A stretch of 64,000 bases of DNA from NCBI GenBank assembly GCA_034387635.1, contig JAOANU010000012.1, forward strand, positions 248,001-312,000, given 5' to 3'. This DNA comes from Rhodosporidiobolus odoratus (Eukaryota; Basidiomycota; Microbotryomycetes; Sporidiobolales; Sporidiobolaceae). The translations under genes and the position numbers were made by a program. Each line of letters opens with the position of its first letter. The first letter of the stretch is position 1. Below the pieces are notes generated by a model. The model saw only the letters and a program-made list of their open reading frames with translations, made no database searches and had not been told where the DNA came from. Below are positions 43,609 through 55,695 of this stretch, piece after piece.

Positions 43609-46462
43609 ATGGACACTGCAGATCCTCCACCCGGTCCTGCCAAGCTACTGCAAGATGCTATCGAACGTCCCAACTCTTCCCCTCTCCTCCCTTCAACTTC
43701 TTCAACCTCGGCTCCCCCACCTCAGCGCTCTCATCTCTCGGCAGCAGACATGGCACCCTCAAACTCAGGGGACAGTGCTGTAAATGGGTCAACTGAACCG
43801 GGGTGAGCCGTCCTTCAAGTCGTATCCGATTTGACCTTCGAGGCGTGTGCGGTATCCAAGCCCCGTATCTCGCTAACCGTTCTTTCTACCCAGTCCCAAA
43901 GCTGTCACGACTGTGACGACCGTCACAGAAGGAGGAGGAAATGCTACCACCCAGACGTACGCACTCCCTTCTCTTCGTTGTTCTTTTGCTCACGACCTTC
44001 TCTCCCTGCAGCTTCACACACGTCGGCGCTTCAGCCATCGATGCCAAACTCTCCTCAGAAACTGGTCGAGTCGAGCTCCGACCCATTCCCGTCAAAGGCC
44101 TCAGCGCAAGCAAGATCAAAACCCTCCGCTCGAGACGTACCAAATTCGTCCCTCGCATCTCTCACTTTGACCGCGACAACACGTCCTCGGCTCAAGATCC
44201 CTTCCGAGGCTTCTGGACCTTGTTCTGGATCGTCATCTTCGTCGGAGGGGTCAGGACGGGGTATCGGCACTTTGTCGAGACGGGAAGCCCGTTTGGACGC
44301 AAGTTTGCGGATCTGATCAGCGAGGATGGATGGGCATTGGCGCTTAGTGATGCTGCGCTCGTCGGTTCGACGCTGTTGTGCGTGCCATTCGCCAAGGTAC
44401 GCCTCCTTCGCTTCTTCTCATCCCCTCATGCCTCACATCGAATCACTTTGCAGCTTCTGGTTTCGGGCTGGATCCCGTACTACTGGACTGGCTTGATAAT
44501 ACAACACATCGGTCAGACCGCCTTCCTTGGCATTGCCGTTAGCTGGACATTTCACAGGCAGGCTTGTCTCTTCGACCTTCTCAAGCAGGAGTTATAACCG
44601 CTTCTTCCGCAGGAACTGGCCGTGGGTGCAGAGCGGGTTCATGACGCTCCATGCAGTGAGTACGAGTCCCGCGCTTTTCGACAAGACGTCTAGCCTGCTC
44701 GCCTCCGCTAAAATTGCTTTCTCGCGTCGCAGCTGTCTCTGCTGATGAAGGTTCACAGCTATTGCTCTACTGTCGGCGAGATGTAGGGTCTCCTCTTGCC
44801 GTCGCCCTTATCATACACTGACATGTGCCTCCTCCGTAGGACCGTGCGACACCGTCGGCTGAAGAAGGACGAAGCAAAGCTCGAAGCGCTCCTTTCCAGC
44901 CACGGCGGGCGTCGTCAAGCCGAGTTGGACGCTCGTGCCGCATGGGAGCAAGCCTGCGCCGAAAAACCTTCCTTAGCTTCCGATCTCTCCGCCAGCTTCC
45001 TCAATTCTCCCACCACTTCAGCTATCGACTCGACTCCCACATCCTCAATCAACTCGGACGAGGAGACTCATAAGAAACAACAGCAGCTCCGCCAGCGTCT
45101 GACCCGGCGAAAGTCGTCGGATCACCGCTCTCCCACTCGTCAGCGCCTCTCCGCATCCGACGAAGCCGCAGGAGCTCCCCTGATCCACCATCCCAGCCGA
45201 GACGAAGTGCCTCAAGAAGGTCCCGAAACGCTCACTTGGCACCCAAATTCGGAGATCTCGGAAACGGCGAATGCAGTCGCAGAGGGCTGGGATGCGTTGA
45301 CCAGTGATGGAGTCGGGAAGGTTAGGTTTCCGGAAAATGTCACTTGGTGGAATTTTGTGGATTATTTGTTGGTGCCGACTTTGGTTTATGAGCTGGAGTA
45401 CCCGCGGGCGGAGAGGTGCGTCTTCCCTCTCCCGGACCCTTCCGATCACACCGCTCATCCCTCGCACCTTTGCGTGCAGCGTTCGACCCCTCTACATCCT
45501 CGAGAAAACGCTTGCCACCTTTGGAACCTTCTCCATCCTCGTCCTCATCGTCGAACACTTCATCCTACCCGTCACGCCGTCGAAGGACGATTCGTTCGTC
45601 AGCAGCATTCTCGACCTCGCATTACCGTTCTGCGTTTGCTACCTCTTGATCTTTTTCATCATCTTTGAGTGTGTTTGCAATGGGTTTGCTGAGGTGCGTG
45701 CTCTTTCCCTTTCCTTTTGCGCCTCGCTAAACTTGAGACTGACAGAGCGCATTTGCCCTGACTGTCCTGCAGATCACCCGGTTCAGCGATCGGGCATTCT
45801 AGTGCGTTGCCTGCCCCATTGACCAGCCTTGTCCTCTCTCATAAGAACTGAGAGAGCGTCGCTGTTGAATGCCGGGTCCTTGAGACTGACTTTCATCCCT
45901 CCCTCCCTCGCAGTTCTGACTGGTGGAACTCAATCTCCTTTGACGAATTCTCCCGAAAGTGGAACCGACCCGTCCACACTTTCCTCCTTCGACACGTCTA
46001 CGCCACAACCATCACTAGTTACCACTTTTCGAAGTTTTCGGCAGCGTTTGTGACGTTCTTGTTGAGTGCGCTCGTGCATGAGTTGGTTATGGCGGTGGTT
46101 ACTAAGAAGATTAGGTTGTACTTGTTCGGGTTACAAGTACGGTTACTCTCTTTCTGCGTTCACGGGGTGGCGGTCATACTAGTGCCTGCGCGCAATCGCG
46201 TATCGAAGGGAACAGGTCGTAGAGACTGACCTATTTTAACGCACTCAGATGGCCCAACTTCCCCTCATTATGATCGGCCGTGCCAAGATTTTCCGACAAT
46301 ACCCTGCGCTCGGCAACGTACGCTCTCTCACCCCTGCCTCCTTCACCTTGTTGCCCGCTGACTATCTCTTCTCCCCTCCTTTCTGCGCTCGTCCAGCTCT
46401 TCTTCTGGCTCGGCCTCCTGTCCGGGTTCCCTCTGCTCGCTGTCAGTTACCTCAAATACTGA
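43609..46462 (+). CDS. sterol O-acyltransferase (ACAT, ARE1/ARE2 type)
   Basis: This is an ER membrane-bound MBOAT enzyme that transfers fatty acyl groups from acyl-CoA to ergosterol, making steryl esters for lipid droplets. Motifs across about nine exons are PFRGFWTLFWIVIFVGGVRT, the HSYCS segment (LMKVHSYCSTVGEM), WWNFVDYLLVPTLVYELEYP-like text (NVTWWNFVDYLLVPTLVYE), ILEKTLATFGTFSILVLIVE and the hallmark FYSDWWN box formed across an intron (AFY-SDWWNSISFDEFSRKWN). The active-site His lies in FLLSALVHELVMAV. The C-terminus is LFFWLGLLSGFPLLAVSYLK. Multiple hydrophobic spans fit the family. The N-terminus is long and disordered, as in yeast Are proteins. The start ATG is at 43609 and the stop TGA at 46460-46462. 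It converges on ALG5 with 250 bp between. Confidence 0.92.
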
Positions 46463-46712
46463 GAGGCCTCCACCAGCCAGAATTATACCCCTTCTTGCCT
46501 CGTAACACTGTGTCCTATGTATTTCCCCTTGTTTCTTGCTACTCATTGTACTTTACGCTCAACTGCAATGCCGCAACTTTACTTAGAGCAGCCTGCGTTT
46601 GAGCGCAGCTTGCCGCGCGAAGCAAAGGCAGCATTCGGGCACTTGCAAGAGAGAGCACCGGTCACGAAAGAAAGAAAAAAGCTGGAAGTGAAATTGTCTA
46701 TTAGCACGCCCG

Positions 46713-48202
46713 TCACCGCTCTTTCTTACTCTCTACCGTTTTCTCCCGCTTCAAGCTCGCGCCCTCGATCGCCTCAATCTTGGGCGGAGCCTTCCACCTC
46801 CCAATCAAGTAATTCCCCCGAATGACCAACAAATCCCTCGCCATCCTCACCGAATCCCTCATGACATCCAACTTACTCCCCCCAACCTCTTCCCACCTAA
46901 CTCCGACTTCTCTGACCGGAACTCCACATCTCAAAGCCAGAAGCAATAGTTCGCAATCAAAGATCCAACCGGGAGAGTGGAGGGAGGGGTAGAGGAGCGA
47001 GGCGGTCGAGGTTGTAGAGAGTTTGAAACCGCATTGGGTGTCGCGGATGGTTGAGAGACCGAGGAGGGAGAGGTAGAGGTGGAAAGAGCGCATGAGGAGG
47101 TTGCGCAGGGCGGAACGCTGCATGCGTTTAGGTTCAAGATCCAAATTGTCAGCGGGCTTGAGCGTGTGCAGCCGATCAGCTTGCCAGTGTCGCTCACTAA
47201 GCGGCCATTGGAGCATGGAGAGAGCGGTACCAGCAGCGAGGATAAGGGAGAAAGGGTAGACTGGACAACGCACCTTGACCACAGCCTCACTCTTGACCAA
47301 ATGTGCTCGACTGCCCACTACCAAGCCGTGCTTCTCGCCTCCATTCAAACTCGAATCCTGATAGGCTTCGAGACGGTCTAATTCGTCTTCGAGGAGTTCG
47401 AGGTCGGGGAAGTGAGTCGCGCCGTCGGCGTCGACGAAGAGGATTCGGAGGGGGTGGGAGGTGTGGAGGACGCCCTGTCCATATTGTTGCGAAGAGTCAG
47501 ATTCACACACATTCTGACGCTCTTAGCGGTGAGGACTGGAGAGACGCAGAACGCAGGACAACGCGTGAGGAGGAGGAGAAGAAGAAGAAGAAGAAGAAGA
47601 AGAAGAAGAAGAAAGGAACAGGCCAGACGAACATGTTTAGTCGCTCCACCCTTTCCCCTATTCCGTTCGAGCCTGCACACCCTAACCTCGCCCCTCCTCA
47701 ACCCGTCTTTTCTACTCCTCTCTATCTCCCCAACCAACTGCAACGCCTTCTCGGCCGTGCCATCTCTACTCCCATCATCCACGATCAAAATCTCGTAACT
47801 CCCCCTCTCAATCCCCCCTTCCAACTCACGCGGTTCAAGCTTCCGATCTTCGAGGTAGTCGATCGTAGGTTTTAGCATGAACCCTAAGCGGTCGGCTTCA
47901 TTGTAAGCGGGAACGACGACGCTCAGTTGGACTCTTTTCTCGTCGGCTTTTGGGGGGGTGAGGAGGGCGGGGAGAGGTTGGGGAGTGGAGGGGGAGGATG
48001 GGGTGAGGTAGGTGGCTTCTGAGGGTGAAGGAGTGGGGGGAAGTGGGGTGAAGAGGTAGAGGACCAGGGAGAGCTGCGAGATGAGGAGCAGGAGGTGAGC
48101 GACTCGCGATACAGCAGGGAAGGAGAAGGAACGCACAGCAGTGACAGATAGGATCGCGAGAGTGATGAGCGCGAGTCCTACGATGGCGATGGGGGACGGC
48201 AT
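46713..48202 (-). CDS. ALG5: dolichyl-phosphate beta-glucosyltransferase
   Basis: Alg5 makes dolichyl-phosphate-glucose from UDP-glucose on the ER membrane, the donor for the last three glucoses of the N-glycan precursor. The start MPSPIAIVGLALITLAILSV is an N-terminal membrane anchor. The GT2 catalytic domain follows with LSVVVPAYNEADRLGFML, EILIVDDGSRDGT, NRGKGGATKH, ILFVDADGATHFPDLELLED (the DxD region), GLVVGSRAHLVKSEAVVK and TIRDTQCGFKL. The C-terminal part includes GWIFDCELLLLALRCGVPVR and EVGVRWEEVGGSKLDVMRDS. Each block fits the Alg5/DPM-like family. Two introns are visible. The first follows KGGATKH, begins GTTCGT and carries a long CTT (GAA on the plus strand) repeat. The stop is at 46713-46715. 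Confidence 0.93.
47575..47614 (+). repeat. GAA/TTC triplet microsatellite in an ALG5 intron
   Basis: This is an almost perfect GAA run of about 13 copies on the plus strand, read as CTT on the ALG5 coding strand, just downstream of the intron donor at KGGATKH. Confidence 0.85.
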
Positions 48203-48924
48203 CGGTCAACAAGTCGGACACGGAGGCCAGGGAGGGCGTGGTGGGGAGGGGGGCGGGTGAGAAGAGGCCAGCGCAGACCACGAGTGCCCGATTGTTCGCC
48301 GTGGTGTCGGAAGGTTTGTGTATGGTCTGGTGTGCTCAGTATGGCGCACGGAGAAGCAGTGGGAAGAAGACGAGAGGCCGCTTGATCTTGCGACCGCAGC
48401 CAATTTCGGTAAGTCTGGATTGCAATGGACCCCTAAGCTACTGATATGACATACCACTCGCCGTCCATGCTTGGTGCTAAGAGAGCGGTAATGCTCGCGA
48501 GTGTTCGTGTGTTCATTTTGGGAGAGACACGCCGGACGAACTCGAAGGGGAATTCCACCTTGACTGCCTCGCTTGGCTCTAGACAAACAAGGCTAAACAC
48601 AACTTGAAAGTGGACCGCTTCTTTCTGACAGCACTGTCGCCACTCGTGGTCCCTTCAAGATTCAGCCGTCGAGTGTGTCGTGGTCGTTGAGGCTCCTCTT
48701 CCCTTCACACAACCAACCGCCCGTCAATCAACCCGACAAGTTCCAGTACAGTACAACTACAGACACTGCAACCAGCCCACCTTCAACAACACACAGCACA
48801 TCACTACCCCTACCCGCTCTGTCTCGCCCTTCTCTCCCTCGTCGTTTCCCCCCGCCTCGACGGGCCCTTGGCTCAGTCCTCCTCCTCAAACCCCTCTCCA
48901 TCGCTCGATTGTTCTCCGCGAGAC
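48203..48924. other. divergent promoter region of ALG5 and the LIM-RhoGAP gene
   Basis: This is 722 bp between start codons. From about 48770 the sequence is C/T-rich, as expected for a fungal 5' UTR. I see no gene. Confidence 0.4.
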
Positions 48925-51900
48925 ATGCCCTTGCCACCCTTCTCGTCCTCTCTTTCGACCTCACCGCAAAAGTACGGCCACAGCGGACCGTCACCCGACC
49001 CTCCTCCGCAGCGCCCGCCGCAATCTCAACCTCAACCCGGTCCGAGCCACAACAATCCGCAACGGGCCTCTTTCATTGGGCCAGTCGCAACCAGGGCAGT
49101 CATGAGGGACCCTCAGAGGGGCGCAAGCGGGAGCAGCGCAGGCGCAAGTCGAGGTCCTTCGCCTTCGAGACGACCCGGCGGGGAGGGAGACGGCGCAGAC
49201 GACCTGTGGCCACCGCAGCCAAGGCGAGGCAGCGGGGATGCACTCTCTTCGGCGTCGGGGTCGAGTAGGGCGGGCAGCAGAAAGGACAGCGGACACAGCG
49301 ATGGCAAAGAGCCCTCGGATCCGGGATTTGCGGGACGCGGTGCAGGAGGGTTTGGATCGGATAAAAGGGCCGGGGGAGGCGCTCTGCCGGTGCTCAACAC
49401 GTACATGCTCCTCCCCGCAGGGTCAGCAGGACCCATGGGAGGGTTATTGAGCCCGACTGGGAGTTCGAACCATTCTCACGGAAGTGGGGAAGGGTCGAGA
49501 CATCGCGACTCGCATGGCCTCCCGCCTCCTCATCGACCCTTTGCCAATGGTGGTACTAGCGTCAGCGGCTCCACCACGAGTCCAAGCACACAGAACTCCT
49601 CGCCCGCTTTTCCTCGTTCTCCCTCCTTCGGGCCAGCTCGACACTCCCCAGCACCGTCCCCCACCTTTCCTCCATCCCACTCCAACTCGACCTTGTCTTC
49701 CCACTCCCATTCTCAGTCTCACTCGAATGCCGGCCTCTCCCCCACTGTTGCGAGCTTCCCTCAACACCACCTCCCCTTCTCCTCAGCAGATCGACCACCC
49801 TCGCGTCCCGGCTCTGCAGCATCTCATGCCCCGTCCCATTCGCATCTTCAACACCACGCTCAGCCTTCCTCCTCCGCACTCGCAGCGCCTTCGTCTCGCT
49901 CCGGCCCTAGACAACGCGGCGACTCGGGCGGCTCTTCCGGCTCTTCATCTTCCTCGAACGGAGGGCCGCGAGCGAAGAGCCGCGAACGAGGTCAATCAGG
50001 CGGGAGTGGCGGAGCGGGGAGTGGGAAAGCTTCGAGCGGGGAAGGAGGTTCTGCAGGCTCTGGATCAGGGTCAGGGGAGAAGAGGAATGCGTCGGGTCAG
50101 GCGCTGTGCGCCAAGTGCGAGTTGCCGATGACGGGTCAGTTTGTGAGGGCTCTGGGGACGGTTTATCATTTGGATTGTTTCAGATGTTTGGTGCGTTTCA
50201 GCTCTTTTTCAACCATTCCTCCTCCCCACTTGCAAGCTCATCATTCCGATGCCTACCCTCCCTCTTTCTCCGTCTCCTACTGTAACGCCGTCTCTTCCTG
50301 CCCCTCTTGTTGTTTCTCCGAACATTAGGACTGCGACCGCATTGTCGCGGCCAAGTTCTTCCCGATCGACGATCCTACGCCCGATTCGAGTTTCTCGCCA
50401 ACGAAGCAGGTCCCGTTATGCGAGACGGACTATTTCCGAAGGTTAAGCTTGTTGTGCAATAAGTGCGGGCAGGCGTTGAGGGGGAGTTATATCACGGCAT
50501 TGGGTGAGTCCTTCCCGATGTCTCTCTGGCATGCTCTCCTCTCCAAGGGACGCGCCGTCAAGGGTGGGTCGTATGGAAAGTGACTCATACTGTCTCCCCC
50601 TTCCGCAGACATGAAGTTCCACGTCGAACACTTCACCTGCTCCGTCTGCCCCACCGTCTTTGGCCCGCAAGACTCGTACTACGAGCACGCCGGATCCGTC
50701 TACTGCCATTTTCACTACTCGACCCGGTTCGCCGTCAAGTGTACCGGTTGCCGGACGGCTATTCTAAAGCAGTTTGTCGAGATCAATCGGAATAATGTCG
50801 ATGAGCATTGGCATCCCGAGTGTTATATGATTCACAAGGTGCGTTGCGAAGCGGCGATGTTCTTGAGCGGAACTGACACCCTTCTTGTTGCGGGTGCAGT
50901 TCTGGAACATCAAGCTCGCCCCTACCCCGAAAGCCATTGAACGCCCTCCATCTGTCACTGATCCAGCCGATGCCTCCGCTGTACCTCCCCCCGCCTCCGC
51001 TCCTTCACCACCTGTCGACGACGAAGCCGACTACATCGCGCAAGAAGGGACCGAAACGCCCGACACGCTCAAAACGCGCCAAAAACGCATGGAAGAACAG
51101 GTCTACCGAATCTGGACGATTCTCTCTGCGTTTGAGGAGAGTTCGGCAGCATGTATCAGTGAGATGTTGAGGCATGTCAGCTCGGGGCATTACATGGAGG
51201 GGGTTGGGATGGCCGAGAAGTTTGTCTTGCATGTCGAGACGTTGTTTGCGGCGATTGATGATCTGAATTCGGCGTTTCGGGCGGCGGGGGCTAAAGGTGC
51301 GTGAAGTTGCTTTTTTCGTCCTTCCTGCGTCTCTTCTGGAAAGGACGGCGGGACTGATGGAGACGCGCTGTCGGACGCAGAAATGGCCCACGTTCGCGAA
51401 GCTCGAATGCTTTGCAAGAAGGTCGTCAACTTCTTCATGCTGCTTTCCCACACCCACGAAACTGGCGCTCGCAAGATGTCCATCACGCAGGAGCTTCTCT
51501 CCCTCGTAACCGGCCTCGCTCACTACCTCAAGATTCTCATTCGGATCGCTCTCTCCGGCGCCCTCAAGCTCGAACGGGAACACAACAACCCTGGCGCGAT
51601 TGGCATCTTCCTCGGTCGACTCGATCGGTTAGCTCGTGACCCCGACGCAAACCGTGTCTCGAGCACGACGCCGGCGATAGTCAGGGGACAAGCGGCTTCA
51701 AGTAACGCCTCGCACGGCGAATCAGCCCCGAGTCGGAAAAATTCGGATCAGTCAGCTTCCGACGGAATCATTCCTCCTTCTCCTGGCCAGAAAACCCTCG
51801 GCCCGCTCTCCTCCCCTCCTTCTTCCATCACCCCCACTCCTCGAACTCCGACACGACAACCTTACGGCTACAAATCCCTCACTCGAGCTGTTGGGACCCT

Positions 51901-54900
51901 CGTCGGTCAAGGCGAGGCCACTACCGATCTGTGCGAGGGCTGTCGCCTTACCGTCGAGGAGGAATGCGCTCGCTTGGGGACGAGCATTCGATGGCACCTC
52001 GCTTGCCTCAAATGTCCGCATTGCAATCGGTGCGCGAGTAAGGATGTGGTTGTTCCTGGCTCAGAGGAGGCGATCAAGGAGGCTTGGGTTAAGGAGTTTG
52101 TGTGGGTACCGGATTCGAGCCCGGGCTCAGGTGAAGAGGAAGAGGGCGGTGCGGCTGGTCCGGGCTTGTCGCTGAGCGCACCAACAGCAGGCGGGAAACT
52201 CGTCGGTGGAGGTACTCCGTTTTGCGAGGAATGCGCTCAGAGGGAGAGGGGAGGGAGTCTCGAAGGGACGCATGGGGGGTTCGAGTATGTGACGAGGTTG
52301 GAGCAGTATGCGTTTTTGCTGTGTGTGGCGTTGAACAAGTTGTTTGGGAGGTTGAAGCAAAGGGGGGTCGTACCTGGACCACCGCGTACGTTTCCTCCTT
52401 CCCTCTACGGGTTCAGGGAAGTCAGCCTGACGCCTGTTCCTGCACGAACTACAGCGGATGACGACGAACCTCGCTCACTCTCCGATGCCTACCGAGATTC
52501 CACCGACATCAAGCGGATGAAGTCCGTCCAGCTCGATCGCAAACTCAGCTCGACTACAGCCCGACTACCGAAGCGATCCATCGTCGTCCAGTCCCCATCT
52601 GGACGAACAGCCCAGAGTGACAGCGATCCGACCTTCTCCCTCTTCCAAGCGAAGCCACCTGTCCCCAGTCGAAAAGACCAGCCTCTCGTCGATCCAATCA
52701 AAGGGACCGTCGTTCCGCGAAACCAGGTCCCAGCTCCCTCGGCAGCGAAACCTCCTCAACCTCACTCTACAGCTCCTTCTATCGTTTCTCCTTCTCCCGG
52801 CCTCGCTCCCATTACCTCGCCCCCTCTGAACATTCAACCTGGTCAACCTGGTCTTGGCGCTCCGCAGCGGCCGTCCTTCAGCCGGACAACCACTGCCGTC
52901 CGCATTGTCGATGAGCCTCTCCCGCTGGATCAGTCTATTACAACACGGCAGCTCTTCATCTCTGGCGGTGAACCGGATGGACCCGTTCTCGGCGGCATCG
53001 CTGAACCGACGCAGGACGAAGATGGTCTGACGCTTGCCGACCTACCGAAGGCGCTCGAAGCTGAGCAGAAGAGGGCGGCGGTTTCGGATCAGTACGGCCA
53101 AAGCAGCGAAAAGGCGCAGGGTGGACGTGTCTCCCCTGTTTCCCATGGTCCCAGCTTCAACGCCTCGAACCGAGAAGGTCGGGATCGCTCAGCAACTCGA
53201 GGTGGAGCAGGTGCAGGTCCAGCCCTTGGCGGCGGTGCCGGTGGACCGAAACTGCTGTCGGAATTGAGCGCGCTCGAGTACTTCATCGTTAAGCATGTCG
53301 CCGCGGTGTTGCTCTCGAACGAGCCTGGGTTGAGGGATGTCATCACTCTTGAGGAGTTGTTGGAGATTATTGATGCGAGGAAGAATACGTTTTGGGGGAA
53401 GTTGTTCAAGGGCGGAGAGAAGAAGAAGGAGGTTAAGAAGAAAGGTGCGTGATGTCGACTCTCTACCGTACTGACAGAGACCCTGACGATGCACATTGCG
53501 CTTCTGCACAGGCGTCTTCGGCATCCCTCTGGAGGTCCTCGTTGAACGCAACGGCGCCGACTCGATGCACGGCGCCAGTCCAGGATCTCTTCGCATTCCC
53601 AGTTTTGTCGACGACGTGATTAGTGCCATGAAGCAAATGGGTGCGTCAATGTTCCTTCAGGCTCTGGCTTTTCGTGCTGACCCTCTTCCTTACTTTGCAG
53701 ACATGTCCATCGAGGGTATATTCCGCAAAAACGGCAACATCCGACGACTCAAAGACCTCACCGAGGCCCTCGACCGCGATTCAGGCGCCGTCAATCTGTC
53801 CGATGACAACCCGGTTCAGCTTGCGGCGCTGCTCAAGAAGTTCTTGCGAGACTTGCCGGACCCTCTGATGACGTTCAAGCTATTCCAGCTCTTCATCGCT
53901 GCGCAACGTACGGCTGAGTTTCCTGTCTCGAGAGCGCGAAGGTTTACTGACTCGGGCATCTTTCGCAGGCATCGAGGATGAAGACTCTCGCAAGAAAGTC
54001 CTTCACTTCTGCTGCTGTCTCTTACCGAAACAGCACCGAGACACGATGGAGGTTCTCTTCGTCTTCCTCAAATGGGTCGCCTCCTTCTCGCACGTCGACG
54101 AGGAGACGGGCAGCAAGATGGATCTGCAAAACCTCGCTACCGTCATCTCGCCCAATATCCTCTACGCCAAGGGCAAAGACCCAGCTCGAGATGAGAGTTT
54201 CTCGGCAGCGCGAGTCGTGCACGAGCTGCTCGAGCTGCAGGATGAGTTCTGGGAGGTGCGCTAGCTGGTCTTCTCCTTTCCGTTCAGGCCTTTTATTCAC
54301 CTTGTCTCCGTGTCGTCTGTCGTCGTGCAGGTTCCTCCCGAGTGCCTCTCGATTCTCAATGATCGGGAACTCTTTGCCAATCCGTCTCAGCTCACATCCA
54401 AGGAGATTCTGGCGCGGGCGGAGAACCATGTTCGCCTGAATGGGAGAGGCGGGTTCAAGAACAGCGGTGTGCATATCTCGCGAGGAGAGGCTAGCGCACC
54501 ACAGCGACCGGGTCTACAAGGTGCGCCTTCTTGTCTTCGGCAAGTCGACTCGTTGCTGACTATATTGTCCCGCACTTCGCAGAGGCTTGGTCCGCGCCAG
54601 CTGTTCCAGGAAGCGGTCCCAGCATGCGCCCTCTTTCCACTTCCGTCTCGCCCACCACCCTTCGACCTCTCGACGGCCGACCCCTCTCGATCTCCAACCA
54701 ACCCGGCGGCGGTTTCAGTGGCTCTCATCCTCACCTCCCTCATGCCTCCTTCCCTTCCGGCTCTCGAAGCGCAGCTTCGACACCCGGCTCGGCGTCGAAT
54801 GGGCCATGGACGCCACCGTCTGTCCCTGTCGGCCGCTACGAAGAACCGTACAACCGAAGAGGCGGGAGTGAAGGCAACCAATCGTCCTCGTCTTTGCAGC

Positions 54901-54986
54901 GAATGCCGCCACCACCTCAGCCTCAGCAGGCACCAGCGCCTCATCCGCACCCTTACAACCAGCCGATGTCCGTACAGCAGCGATAA
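48925..54986 (+). CDS. LRG1: Lrg1-type LIM-RhoGAP protein
   Basis: Lrg1 family proteins stimulate GTP hydrolysis by Rho1 and so restrain cell-wall glucan synthesis and PKC signalling at growth sites. The start ATG is at 48925 (MPLPPFSSSL). A long disordered N-terminus is followed by LIM 1 (ALCAKCELPMTGQFVRALGT, HLDCFRCLDCDRIVAAKFF), LIM 2 (LLCNKCGQALRGSYITALDM, HFTCSVCPTVFGPQDSYYEH) and a third LIM-like unit (KCTGCRTAILKQFVEINRNN, EHWHPECYMIHKFW). A helical region follows (EEQVYRIWTILSAFEESSAA, MAHVREARMLCKKVVNFFML). A further zinc-binding cluster reads CEGCRLTVEEECARLGTSI and CLKCPHCNRCA. The RhoGAP domain starts at GVFGIPLEVLVERNG, has the catalytic Arg in SIEGIFRKNGNIRRLKDL, then LLKKFLRDLPDPLMTFKLF and NLATVISPNIL. 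A Ser/Pro/Gln tail ends PMSVQQR, with TAA at 54984-54986. Confidence 0.9.
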
Positions 54987-55695
54987 TCGCGCCCCTCGTG
55001 CCTTTCTCCCCGTCTTCTTTTTTATCCTGTTCTCGTACCCTTCTGTCATTCTCCGCAGTGCGCTCGCAGGGTTTCTTTCCCTCTCATGGTCCCTTCTTTC
55101 TTGTCTACTCTCTTTCTGTGTCACGAAGTTCCCGTATTCCCCATCCCGTCGCCGACGTAGTCCCGCGTCGCTTGCACACACCTCGATACCCGTTCTCTCG
55201 CATTCTCGCCCTGTTTCTTTCTTCTATCTAGCTGGGTCGATGGTCCAAGTCGTTCATTCTTGTGTGCGTGTGTCTCTAGTTGACTTATGCAAAGGACGTT
55301 CGGCAGCAAGCGTCGAGTCTTTGTACGAGGCGAGAGAAAATGGCACGTTCTGTTTTGGCCAGACGGATTGCCTTCAGCTTCCGGTCTCGTTCCTAACTGG
55401 TGCAGCCTGCCACCTTCCGAGCGTTGGCAGGGTCTATCGCACTGCGACAGCCCTGTTCGGCTTGCGACTCAGCACACTCGATTTCCTCGCGTTCGGCGAC
55501 TCGCTTCTCCTCGACCTCAGCAAACTTCCCTCGACTCGCCTAGACAACTCGATCGACTGCACCTCATCCCGAAACAACCACTCAGCGCCGCGCCCAGGGC
55601 GCCCGCAACCTCCGCCTGAACTCGATCCCTCAGCCGGCCTCTTTCGACATCCACCGTGAGAGGAGCGCATATACCTGTGCTGATCGCGGGCAGAG
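54987..55695. other. intergenic region
   Basis: This is 709 bp holding the 3' end of the LIM-RhoGAP transcript and the promoter of the SPX-EXS gene. A frame is open through most of it on the plus strand but shows no protein-like pattern. Confidence 0.4.

Noticed and set aside
48868..48924. Upstream extension of the LIM-RhoGAP frame
   Set aside because: The extension begins at TTG; the first ATG in frame is at 48925.
54310..55659. A 449-codon open frame over the end of the LIM-RhoGAP gene and the gap after it
   Set aside because: Its start lies in the real RhoGAP exon frame, but it soon diverges into low-complexity text. The true frame ends PMSVQQR at 54986.
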